In this document: positions 15,703-24,795 of the stretch, piece after piece
Position numbering within the stretch: position 1 is the first letter of the stretch
Layout: each line of letters opens with the position of its first letter
The notes under the pieces: generated by a model
Database searches by the model: none
The model's input: only the letters and a program-made list of their open reading frames with translations
What the model was told of the DNA's origin: nothing
Source of the DNA: Thermotoga maritima MSB8
Lineage (GTDB): Bacteria > Thermotogota > Thermotogae > Thermotogales > Thermotogaceae
NCBI RefSeq assembly: GCF_000008545.1
Contig: NC_000853.1
Location: 1,440,465 to 1,504,464, forward strand
Direction of reading: 5' to 3'
DNA length: 64,000 bases
Made by a program: the position numbers and the translations under genes

Positions 15703-17435
15703 GAACACACACGTGTGGAGAGCTGAGAGCAACAGACGAGGGAAAAAAAGTGAAGCTGTGCGGATGGGTGGACAGGATCAGAGATCTCGGTGGTGTGAGA
15801 TTCATCGACTTGAGAGACAGATACGGTGAGACTCAAATCGTGTGCGATGTGAACAGTGAGGCTTACAGTGTTGTAGATGAACTCACAAGAGAATCCGTCG
15901 TTCTGGTTGAGGGAACCGTGAGAAAAAGGCCAGAAGGGACGGAAAATCCGAACATCGAAACAGGAGAAATAGAAGTCGTCGCCGAAAGAATAGAGATCCT
16001 GTCTCTTGCCGATCCGCTTCCTTTTTATCCTGGAGAAACACCTAAAGAAGAAATGAGACTCAAGTACAGATACATAGATCTTCGTTCCGAGAGAATGAAG
16101 AGAAATATCATTTTGAGATACAGAATATCGAAAATCATCAGAGATTACTTTGATGAACTCGGTTTCCTTGAAATAGAAACTCCCTTTCTCACAAGAAGCA
16201 CTCCGGAAGGGGCGAGGGATTTCCTCGTACCTTCGAGACTCAGACCCGGAAAGTTCTACGCGCTGCCTCAATCTCCTCAGCTCTTCAAGCAGATTCTGAT
16301 GATCTCCGGCTTCGACAGATACTTCCAGATAGTCAGATGCTTCAGGGACGAAGACCTCAGAGCAGACAGGCAACCGGAGTTCACCCAGGTTGACGTGGAG
16401 ATGTCCTTTGTCGATGTGGAAGATGTACTGAATGTGAGCGAAGGAATGGTTTCAAGAGTGTTCAAAGAATCTTCTGGCATCGATCTCAAGGTTCCCTTCG
16501 ACAGAATTCCGTACGACGATGCGATGGAAAAGTATGGAACAGACAAGCCAGACAGAAGATACGGAATGGAACTTCGAGATTTTGGATACGCTTTTGAGAC
16601 CACGGAGTTCAAGGTGATAAGGAACGTCCTCAATGAAGGAGGAAGTGTGAAGGGTTTCATCGTTCCCGGATTCGCTTCGGAGATGAGCAGAAAGAAAGGC
16701 GAAGAACTCATGGCAAGAATGAAAGAACTCGGTCTCGGCGGTCTCATCTGGTTCAAATTGGACGGTGGAATCACGTCACCACACCTGAAACACCTCGAAA
16801 AAGAATTCAGAAAGATCGCAGAAACGGAAAACATGAACGAAGGAGACGTCTGTCTCATAGCGGCCCACACTGATAGAAACCTCCTCAACGAAGCCCTTGG
16901 AACGCTGAGGCTGGAAATCGGAAAAGAGCACTTCTCACACCTTGCAAAAGGATTCGATGTACTCTGGGTAGTCGACTTTCCATACTTCGAGTGGAGCGAG
17001 GAAGAAGAAAGATTTGTGGCGCGGCACCACCCCTTCACAATGCCCGTTCTGGAAACCTTAGGTGATGATTACACAAAGGTCCGGGCGAAAGCCTACGATC
17101 TCGTCATCAACGGTTACGAAGTCGGTGGAGGAAGCATCAGGATTCACAGAAGAGATATTCAGGAGAAAATCTTTGAACTTCTTGGGTTGAGTGAAGAGGA
17201 AGCACAGAAAAAATTCGGCTTCTTCCTCGAAGCGTTCAGGTACGGCGTTCCGCCGCACGGCGGGATAGCTTTCGGACTGGATCGATTGGTGAGCATCATA
17301 GCCGGTGAGAGTTCTATAAGAGAAGTGATAGCGTTTCCAAAAACAGGAAACGGTGTGTGCCTCTTGACGGGAGCCCCCGCTGAAGTTGATGAAAGGCAAC
17401 TCAGAGAACTCAGAATTAGAATAGAGGAGGGATAA
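15696..17435 (+). CDS. aspS: Aspartyl-tRNA synthetase
   Basis: A 579-residue class II synthetase of bacterial size. It has an N-terminal OB anticodon-binding domain ([15 protein letters not shown]), motif 2 ([22 protein letters not shown]), a bacterial GAD insertion (about residues 290-400), and motif 3 ([13 protein letters not shown]). The flipping-loop [18 protein letters not shown] is intact. It charges tRNA-Asp; whether it also charges tRNA-Asn cannot be told from sequence alone. It starts inside the preceding gene and is followed two bases later by a STAS gene. Confidence 0.97.
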
Positions 17436-17436
17436 C

Positions 17437-17769
17437 ATGAACAACCTCAAACTCGATATCGTTGAACAGGATGACAAAGCCATCGTGAGAGTGCAGGGGG
17501 ACATAGACGCTTACAATTCTTCGGAGTTGAAGGAACAGCTTAGAAACTTCATCTCGACCACCAGCAAGAAGAAGATCGTCCTCGATCTTTCGTCTGTCTC
17601 CTACATGGACAGCGCGGGCCTTGGAACACTCGTTGTGATTTTGAAGGACGCGAAAATCAACGGAAAGGAGTTCATCCTCAGCTCACTGAAAGAAAGCATA
17701 TCGAGAATACTAAAACTTACCCATCTCGATAAGATCTTCAAAATCACCGATACAGTGGAGGAGGCGTGA
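17437..17769 (+). CDS. STAS-domain anti-sigma factor antagonist
   Basis: A 110-residue single STAS domain of the SpoIIAA/RsbV type. The signature [18 protein letters not shown] contains the serine that partner kinases phosphorylate. It would release a sigma factor or other partner from an anti-sigma kinase, but no kinase or sigma gene lies next to it. The ATG follows GAGGAGGGA. It fits tightly between aspS and cmk. Confidence 0.9.
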
Positions 17770-17770
17770 A

Positions 17771-18433
17771 ATGGGGTTTCAAATAGCAATAGACGGTCCC
17801 GCAGCGTCTGGAAAGTCCACAATAGCAAAGCTTCTTGCTGAAAAACTCGGCTTCGATCATCTGAACACGGGAGCAACGTACCGTGCCGTTGCAGTTTATC
17901 TGCACGAAAAAGGGCTCAGTTCCTCTTCCGCTGAAGAAGAGATCGAAAACGTGCTGAAAGATCTGAAGATAGACTATGTGAACGGAAGAGTCTACATCAA
18001 CGGAGAGGATTACACAGAAAAGATTCAAAGTCCAGAGGCGGGGGTTCTTGCCTCAAATTTTGCCAGGCTTGAAGTTGTGAGAAGGCACCTGGTCAGAATC
18101 CAGCGGGAAATATGTGACGACAAAAACATCGTGGTCGAGGGAAGGGATATAGGAACGGTTGTGCTTCCAAACGCTCACCTGAAGATATTTCTCACAGCGT
18201 CTCTGGAAGCGCGCGTAGAGAGAAAGTTGAAAGAGTACCAGAAAAGAGGTCTAAAGGTCACAAAAGAAGAAGTTGAAAGAGAACTCATCTCGAGGGATGA
18301 GCAGGATTCCAAGCGGAACGTAGCCCCATTGAAACCAGCGGAAGATGCTGTGATCATAGACACAACCAGTATGAGTGTGGAAGAAGTGCTCGACAGGATC
18401 CTAAAACTGGTCAGGGAGAGGATGAACACTTGA
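17771..18433 (+). CDS. cmk: Cytidylate kinase
   Basis: A 220-residue CMP/dCMP kinase that makes CDP for nucleic acid and lipid synthesis. Walker A is GPAASGKSTIAK at the N-terminus; the CMP-binding NTGATYRAVAVY and VEGRDIGTVVLPNAHLKIFLTA follow, with the lid RDEQDSKRNVAPL. The stop overlaps the ispH TTG start. The cmk-ispH-rpsA order also occurs in Clostridia. Confidence 0.96.
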   Translation: MGFQIAIDGPAASGKSTIAKLLAEKLGFDHLNTGATYRAVAVYLHEKGLSSSSAEEEIENVLKDLKIDYVNGRVYINGEDYTEKIQSPEAGVLASNFARLEVVRRHLVRIQREICDDKNIVVEGRDIGTVVLPNAHLKIFLTASLEARVERKLKEYQKRGLKVTKEEVERELISRDEQDSKRNVAPLKPAEDAVIIDTTSMSVEEVLDRILKLVRERMNT

Positions 18434-19257
18434 AAATAGTAGTGGCAAAGAATATCGGTTTTTGTTTTGGAGTGGAAAGAGCGATAAGAACCGTGGAGGA
18501 GTTACTCGATGAAGGAAAGAAAGTGGTAACAGATGGTGAGATAGTCCACAACAAACAGGTGATGGAGCAACTGACAAAGAAAGGATTGAAAGTGTCTTCG
18601 GAGATGACAGATGGAGAGGTGTTCGTTGTAAGGGCTCACGGTATCCCGAAAGATAGACTCGAAGAACTGAAAAAGATCTTTCCAGAGGTCGTCGATCTCA
18701 CCTGTCCCATAGTTTCTCAACTGTTCAAAACCGCTCAAAGATATGCCAAAGAGAGGAAAGTCATCGTTTTTGGAAAAGAAGACCACCCGGAAATGGTGGC
18801 ACTGAGAGGATACGCTCCTGCCATCGTCACGAAAGTTCCGTTCAAGCTCGAAGAAAAAAAGGTGGTCTTTCTCTCTCAGACCACTTCTTCGCTCGAAGAA
18901 TATAAAGAGTTCGTTGCAGCGATGATCAGGATGAACGAATTCGAAGAAGCCGTTTTCCTCAACACCATATGCCCCGTAACTGTGAACCGAGAAAGGGAAG
19001 TGGAGGAGCTTTCAAAGATCTGTGATCTTTCCATAGTGGTCGGAGGAAAGCACAGTTCAAACACAGGAAAACTCTTCAGAATCGCTTCAAAACACTCAAA
19101 GACGATCTGGATAGAATCACCTGACGAATTACCAGCGGACGTAGTAAAATATGGTACGGTGTGTGTGTTCAGCGGTACTTCTACACCCAATTCTCTGATA
19201 GAAAACGTTGTCAGAAAACTGAAAGAGATGGAGGGGAAGAGAGATGGAACCATTTGA
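18430..19257 (+). CDS. ispH: 4-Hydroxy-3-methylbut-2-enyl diphosphate reductase
   Basis: A 275-residue LytB/IspH, the last enzyme of the non-mevalonate isoprenoid pathway, reducing HMBPP to IPP and DMAPP with a [4Fe-4S] cluster. The three cluster cysteines are visible: C12 (NIGFCFGVERA), the one in VDLTCPIVSQLF and the one in LNTICPVTVNRE. Also conserved are VRAHGIP, FGKEDHPE and GGKHSSNTGKL. The start is TTG, overlapping cmk. Its end overlaps rpsA by 14 bases; in several Firmicutes the two are fused. Confidence 0.96.
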   Translation: MKIVVAKNIGFCFGVERAIRTVEELLDEGKKVVTDGEIVHNKQVMEQLTKKGLKVSSEMTDGEVFVVRAHGIPKDRLEELKKIFPEVVDLTCPIVSQLFKTAQRYAKERKVIVFGKEDHPEMVALRGYAPAIVTKVPFKLEEKKVVFLSQTTSSLEEYKEFVAAMIRMNEFEEAVFLNTICPVTVNREREVEELSKICDLSIVVGGKHSSNTGKLFRIASKHSKTIWIESPDELPADVVKYGTVCVFSGTSTPNSLIENVVRKLKEMEGKRDGTI

Positions 19258-20874
19258 ATTCAACGATGAAATCCTCAGCCAGTACGAACCTGAGGAGTTC
19301 AGAAGAGGACAGATTGTAAAAGGTGTGGTTATCGGCAAGGAAGACGATGGTGTGGTGGTGGACTTCGGGGGAAAAAGCGAGGGATTCGTACCGGAGAACG
19401 AACTGATCAAATCCTTAGATGAGTACAAAGTGGGTGAGAATCTCACCCTTCAAATACTGAATCTGAACTACGAAGAGAGATCTATTCTCTCGGAGAGGAG
19501 ACCAGTTCTTCGAAAAACGCTTGAAGAGTTGAGAAAAGATTACGAAGAAAAGAAACCTGTGAAAGCCCGCATCGTTTCGCAGACGAAAGGAGGATACAAC
19601 GTTTTACTGAAAGGAGTAGTCTCTGCTTTTCTTCCAGGATCACACTCCCTCCTCAGAAGGAACGATCCCATGCCTGAAAAAGAAATAGAAGTCATCATTT
19701 TGGAAATGGCTCAGACGAGACGGGGACCAAGAATCGTTGTTTCGCGAAGAGCTCTCCAGGATAAGAAGATCGAGGAGTTCTTCTCAGAGAAGAAAGTGGG
19801 AGACATCGTAGAAGGTACCGTGAAAGGGATCAGTAACGCAGGTGTCGAAGTTGAAATTTCAGAGGGAGTGAGGGGATTCATTCCCAGGAGCGAACTCAGC
19901 TACGACACCAGAATATCTCCTGAAGACATAGTGAAACCCGGCCAGAACATAACAGCGAAGATAATCGAACTGGACAAGGTGAAAAAGAATGTCATCCTGA
20001 GTTTGAAGAAACTCATGCCCGATCCGTGGGAAAAAGTGGAAGAGAAGTATCCGGTTGGAAAAGTGGTGAGTGGAGAAGTGACTTCGATTCATCCGTTCGG
20101 ATTTTTTGTGAGACTGGAGCCCGGCGTGGAAGGACTTGTGCCAAGGTCTGAAGTCTTCTGGGGGAACGCAAGAAAAAGTCTTGAAGAAGTGGTGAGTGTT
20201 GGAGATCTGGTGAAGTTGAAGTTATCAATGTAGACAAAGAAAACAGAAAACTCACTTTGAGCTACAGAAAGGCAAAGGGAGATCCATGGGAAAACATCGA
20301 AGACAGGTACAATGTCAACAACGTGGTGACAGGAAAGGTGACGGGAATCATAAAACAGGGAGCTTTTGTCGAGTTAGAAGAAGGTGTTGAAGGATTCGTT
20401 CCCGTCTCTGAAATTTCATGGAAAAGAATTGATGAACCTGGAGAAATTCTAAAGATCGGCGAAAAGGTGAAAGTGAAGATCTTGAAGATAGACAAAGAGA
20501 ACAGAAAGATCACTCTCAGCATAAAAAGAACACAGGAAAATCCCTGGGAACGTGCTCTCAAAGAGTTGAAACCAGATTCCATCGTGAGTGGAACCATAAA
20601 GAAGATCGTGAACTCGGGAGTGGTAGTGGAAGTCGAAGAGTACGATGTGGAGGGTTTCGTGCCGAACAACCATCTTCTCAGCGAGCCTGAAACGGGAAAA
20701 GCTTTAAACCTCGTCGTTCTTAGAATAGATCCCGACGAGGTGTTCGGTGGAAGAATGATACTGAGCGAAAAGCGGTATGAAGAAAGGAAAAACATAGAGG
20801 AGTACAAAAAAATGGTGGAGAAGGAGAGCTCTCAGAAATCCATTGGAGACCTTCTCAAAAAGAATGGAGAGTGA
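19244..20874 (+). CDS. rpsA: Ribosomal protein S1, six S1 domains, one-base frameshift
   Basis: S1 recruits mRNA to the 30S subunit. Six S1 (OB) repeats are readable, each with the G-x-V-x-G start and a GFVP-type end (SEGFVPENEL, RGFIPRSEL, EGLVPRSEV, EGFVPVSEI and so on). The frame breaks at about 20211-20217: it reads GTGAAGTTGAAG and stops at 20233, whereas adding one G gives VKVEVINVDKENRKLTLSY and joins the downstream frame (20257-20874). Corrected length is about 543 residues. As S1 is normally essential and the other sequence is intact, a base-call error is likely. Confidence 0.92.
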
Positions 20875-20877
20875 AAT

Positions 20878-22197
20878 ATGGCGACGGTTCTGATAGTTGG
20901 TAGACCAAACGTTGGAAAGTCTACTCTGTTCAACAAGCTGGTAAAGAAGAAAAAGGCTATTGTCGAAGACGAAGAAGGGGTCACCCGTGACCCCGTTCAA
21001 GATACTGTAGAGTGGTACGGGAAAACCTTTAAACTCGTGGACACCTGTGGAGTCTTCGACAATCCACAGGACATCATTTCCCAAAAGATGAAGGAAGTTA
21101 CCCTGAACATGATCAGAGAAGCTGATCTCGTTCTGTTCGTTGTCGATGGAAAAAGAGGAATTACAAAAGAAGACGAATCGCTTGCCGATTTTCTCAGGAA
21201 ATCCACCGTTGATACTATCCTTGTGGCGAACAAAGCGGAAAATCTCAGAGAGTTCGAAAGAGAAGTGAAGCCGGAGCTTTACAGTTTAGGATTTGGAGAA
21301 CCAATACCCGTTTCTGCAGAGCACAACATAAATCTCGATACTCTCCTGGAGACGATCATCAAAAAGCTCGAAGAAAAAGGGCTGGATTTAGAATCAAAGC
21401 CCGAAATCACCGACGCAATAAAAGTTGCCATCGTTGGCCGACCGAACGTGGGAAAATCCACACTCTTCAACGCTATATTGAACAAAGAACGAGCTCTTGT
21501 GTCACCGATACCTGGAACAACGAGGGATCCCGTTGACGACGAAGTGTTTATAGACGGAAGAAAATACGTATTCGTTGACACGGCTGGTTTGAGGAGAAAA
21601 TCCAGGGTCGAACCCAGGACTGTTGAAAAATACAGCAACTACAGGGTTGTGGACAGCATAGAAAAAGCGGACGTTGTTGTGATAGTTCTTGATGCAACTC
21701 AGGGTATCACAAGACAGGACCAGAGAATAGCCGGCCTTGTGGAAAGACGAGGGAGAGCCAGCGTCGTTGTTTTCAACAAATGGGATCTCGTTGAACACCG
21801 TGAAAAAAGGTACGACGAATTCACCAAATTATTCAGAGAGAAGCTCTATTTCATCGATTACAGTCCGCTTATCTTTACCTCCGCTGACAAAGGCTGGAAC
21901 ATAGACAGAGTGATAGACGCTATCAATTTAGCGTACGCTTCTTACACAACGAAAGTGCCGTCCAGTGCCATTAATTCGGCTCTTCAGAAAGTGCTCGCGT
22001 TCACGAATCTCCCTCGTGGTCTCAAGATCTTTTTCGGTCTTCAGGTGGACATAAAACCGCCTACTTTTCTCTTCTTTGTGAACAGCATAGAAAAGGTAAA
22101 AAATCCACAAAAGATTTTCCTCAGAAAACTGATCAGGGACTACGTTTTTCCGTTCGAGGGATCTCCTATATTCTTGAAGTTCAAGAGGAGCAGGTGA
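20878..22197 (+). CDS. der: Ribosome assembly GTPase Der (EngA)
   Basis: A 439-residue GTPase with two tandem G domains and a C-terminal KH-like domain, needed for 50S maturation. GRPNVGKSTLFNK is near residue 8 and GRPNVGKSTLFNA near 187. G3 motifs are DTCG (first domain) and DTAG (second); G4 is NKAE (first) and NKWD (second). It follows rpsA by three bases and precedes plsY by four. Confidence 0.97.
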   Translation: MATVLIVGRPNVGKSTLFNKLVKKKKAIVEDEEGVTRDPVQDTVEWYGKTFKLVDTCGVFDNPQDIISQKMKEVTLNMIREADLVLFVVDGKRGITKEDESLADFLRKSTVDTILVANKAENLREFEREVKPELYSLGFGEPIPVSAEHNINLDTLLETIIKKLEEKGLDLESKPEITDAIKVAIVGRPNVGKSTLFNAILNKERALVSPIPGTTRDPVDDEVFIDGRKYVFVDTAGLRRKSRVEPRTVEKYSNYRVVDSIEKADVVVIVLDATQGITRQDQRIAGLVERRGRASVVVFNKWDLVEHREKRYDEFTKLFREKLYFIDYSPLIFTSADKGWNIDRVIDAINLAYASYTTKVPSSAINSALQKVLAFTNLPRGLKIFFGLQVDIKPPTFLFFVNSIEKVKNPQKIFLRKLIRDYVFPFEGSPIFLKFKRSR

Positions 22198-22201
22198 TAT
22201 C

Positions 22202-22792
22202 GTGGGCTGGTGGCTTTTCCCGATTCTCGGTTACTTCATAGGCTCGATTCCTTTCAGTTACTTGATCCCGAAGTGGCTGAAGGGTATTGATGTGAGAAAA
22301 GTGGGGAGTGGCAACGTTGGAGCGACGAATGCTATAAGAACCACAGGTCCTGCCGTTGGAGGGATTTGTCTTCTTCTGGATGCTTTGAAGGGATTTTTCC
22401 CTGTGTTCATTACCATTACTTTCTCAGGAGATTCGAAGATCGTATCACTCACGGCGATCGCGACTGTCCTCGGACACGATTTTCCGATTTTCATGAAGTT
22501 CAAAGGTGGAAAAGGAGTCGCTTCCACCCTTGGAATCATTTTCTGTCTTTCGTGGCCTACGGGACTAGTGTTCACACTGACCTGGCTTGTCATCGTAATG
22601 CTGACTAAATACGCTTCGCTTGGATCTCTTGTAGCTCTTTACGTTTCTGCTCTTCTGGGATATCTGCTCAAGGGCTACGATACGGGAATGCTGTTTCTCA
22701 TTCTCGCGGTTCTTTCCACTCTCAGACACTCCGAAAACATCCAGCGTCTCCTGAACGGTACAGAAAGGAAGGTAAACCTCTTCAAGAGGTGA
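22202..22792 (+). CDS. plsY: Glycerol-3-phosphate acyltransferase (acyl-phosphate dependent)
   Basis: A 196-residue membrane acyltransferase making lysophosphatidate from acyl-phosphate and glycerol-3-phosphate. Conserved motifs are GSIPFSYLI, VGSGNVGATNAIRT, the GHDFPIFMKFKGGKGVAST stretch, and the C-terminal RHSENIQRLLNGTERK. Several transmembrane helices are evident. Start is GTG at 22202. Thermotoga also uses ether-type lipids, so the acceptor pathway may be broader. Confidence 0.95.
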   Translation: MGWWLFPILGYFIGSIPFSYLIPKWLKGIDVRKVGSGNVGATNAIRTTGPAVGGICLLLDALKGFFPVFITITFSGDSKIVSLTAIATVLGHDFPIFMKFKGGKGVASTLGIIFCLSWPTGLVFTLTWLVIVMLTKYASLGSLVALYVSALLGYLLKGYDTGMLFLILAVLSTLRHSENIQRLLNGTERKVNLFKR

Positions 22793-22796
22793 AAAC

Positions 22797-24386
22797 GTGA
22801 AAAAAACGATATTGCTTTTGTTTCTGCTAACTTTTTCTGCTCTTTTCGCTCAAAGCGTTAGAGAGATGTTCTCAGAAGCGATCATAGACTGGGCAAAGGG
22901 AGATATATCTTCCGCACAGCAGAAGATAGAGGAGATCTTCTACAAACCCATCCCCGCTGAGAATCTCGCAGAGTTTTGGTATTTGAGAGCAAAATTGATG
23001 ATAGAAACAGGAAGAGTGAGAGAGGCTTACGAGGATCTGAAAAACCTGCTTGTTATCGTACCGGATCAGCCTGAAGTGCTCTCGCTGGTTAACAATCTGG
23101 AATTCATACTGCAGGACAAAGAATCTGATTCTTTCAACATGAAAACGTTAAAAACACTCCAGGGTTTTAAAGATGGAATAGAATATTTTCTCACACCCAC
23201 GGATGTGTCAATTTTTGGTGAGAGTATATACATCGTTGATCCGGTCAACAACCGTCTTATCGAAAGCGATGGTTTCAATTTCACCGTTAGAAACTTATCT
23301 TTCCAACCGGAGCAGGTGTTCACCGATAGGGACGGAAACGTCTTCTTGATCTCAAGAGACGGAAGGGTTTTCAAGAATGAAAAGGAAATAGGGAAGTTTC
23401 TCAATCCGATAGGAGCAGGTGTTTTGAATTCTGGAGAGTTTACCCTGGCAGATGTGGATAAAATCGTTTTGATCTCAGAAAACGGTTTGAAGAGAGAAAT
23501 ACCAATCGATGGGAAACCCCTGATCGTCGATGCGGAGGTGTACTGCAGGCAGGTTGTCGTTCTTGACACCTGGAGCAATTCTCTCATCGTGATCAACGTG
23601 GATACAGAATCACAGAAAAACATCCCTCTCCCCGTTCCAACACGTTCCTTTGAAATCTTTTACGATGGTTCTTATCTTCTCCTGGATCAGTCTGGAAATC
23701 TCTTCCATTTCGATGGAAAAAAACTTCAAACAATAGGGCAGGTTCCCCAGTACGTGAACATAGAGTACGAATATCCATACCTGTTTGGAATGAACTGGGA
23801 CAAGAACTCGATTGAGATCTCCCTTCTCAAGTCCTCGGAACCTATCTTTGTTCACATCGATTCTTTTGAATTGACTGTCGACAAAATGTTCCTGTACGTG
23901 AGGGTGGAGAATGCCTTTGGACGTGATATCGATCTGGTTCAGCTCTTCTCAGATCTTTTCGAAGCGCGCGGAAGAGTACCCTTCGAAGTTTCACACGAGC
24001 TGAGAGAATACACAGTATACATAAGCGATGAGGAGTTTCTCTCTAAGAAAGTCTACCAGATAAACGATCGAAAGGGATACTGCGTTGTAGTGCCCCCGGA
24101 TATTACCTTCTCAAACGAACAGCTCGCCGTTTTGAAACTCAAAAACGTCAAGCTCTACACCTCTCCTGAAGCGAGCGCAGCTCTGAAAGATTTTTGCTAC
24201 AGATCGGGAGGAGGCATCGGTGAACCCCACTTCCTAAAACATAACCTCTGGGTCTTCAGCTTTTCTTATGTGAAGCCTATAACCGAAGAGATCATTCCTA
24301 TTTCCGTTTCTTTCAAAACACCCGACATGAACTATTCAGACACCATATACGTCACAAAGAAGGTGATAGAACTTGGTCTCCAGTGA
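22797..24386 (+). CDS. Exported protein with TPR-like N-terminus and beta-propeller-like middle
   Basis: A 529-residue protein of unknown function. A clear signal peptide (KKTILLLFLLTFSALFA, ending near residue 19) sends it out of the cytoplasm. Residues 20-105 are helical and TPR-like (AEFWYLRAKLMIETGRVREAYEDL). Residues 130-350 contain repeated short beta segments such as VDPVNNRLIESDG and VVLDTWSNSLIVINVD, like an NHL/beta-propeller. Start is GTG. The end overlaps the TPR gene that follows, suggesting joint function. Confidence 0.75.
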   Translation: MKKTILLLFLLTFSALFAQSVREMFSEAIIDWAKGDISSAQQKIEEIFYKPIPAENLAEFWYLRAKLMIETGRVREAYEDLKNLLVIVPDQPEVLSLVNNLEFILQDKESDSFNMKTLKTLQGFKDGIEYFLTPTDVSIFGESIYIVDPVNNRLIESDGFNFTVRNLSFQPEQVFTDRDGNVFLISRDGRVFKNEKEIGKFLNPIGAGVLNSGEFTLADVDKIVLISENGLKREIPIDGKPLIVDAEVYCRQVVVLDTWSNSLIVINVDTESQKNIPLPVPTRSFEIFYDGSYLLLDQSGNLFHFDGKKLQTIGQVPQYVNIEYEYPYLFGMNWDKNSIEISLLKSSEPIFVHIDSFELTVDKMFLYVRVENAFGRDIDLVQLFSDLFEARGRVPFEVSHELREYTVYISDEEFLSKKVYQINDRKGYCVVVPPDITFSNEQLAVLKLKNVKLYTSPEASAALKDFCYRSGGGIGEPHFLKHNLWVFSFSYVKPITEEIIPISVSFKTPDMNYSDTIYVTKKVIELGLQ

Positions 24387-24795
24387 ATTTGAAGAAGCAT
24401 ACCGTGAACTTGAAGAAGGAAAGCTGGAGAGTGCCTTGGAAAAATTTTTGAAAATAGCCGAAAAAGAACAATCAGTAGAAGTCTGGGTCAACATAGGGAA
24501 CATCTACAGAAGAATGAACCTTCTGGCAAAGGCTATTGAGAGCTACAAAAGAGCACTGGAAATAGATCAAAAAAATCCGGTTGTTCTTTTCAATCTGGGA
24601 AGCGCATACTATCAGATGGGGAAATTTTTCGAGGCTCTGAAACTGCTGGAAAAGGCCGAGGAACAGGGATTGACAGATCCCAGAGTGAAGATAGTGAAAG
24701 CCCTGTGTAAGATAAAGCTCAACCTTCCAGACCCCATGGAAGGACTCGATGAAGACCAGAAGAGGATTGTAAAAGACCTGATGAAAAATGGTTGA
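24373..24795 (+). CDS. Small TPR-repeat protein
   Basis: A 140-residue cytoplasmic protein with three tetratricopeptide repeats: EAYRELEEGKLESALEKFLK, WVNIGNIYRRMNLLAKAIES and LFNLGSAYYQMGKFFEALKL. TPRs bind partner proteins; none is named by the sequence. The TTG start lies inside the upstream exported-protein gene (14-base overlap) after GGTGAT. The end overlaps mfd by 8 bases. Confidence 0.82.
   Translation: MVSSEFEEAYRELEEGKLESALEKFLKIAEKEQSVEVWVNIGNIYRRMNLLAKAIESYKRALEIDQKNPVVLFNLGSAYYQMGKFFEALKLLEKAEEQGLTDPRVKIVKALCKIKLNLPDPMEGLDEDQKRIVKDLMKNG

Noticed and set aside
20257..20874. Separate two-domain S1 protein
   Set aside because: It continues directly from the upstream S1 frame after a single-base correction, and there is no ribosome site before it.
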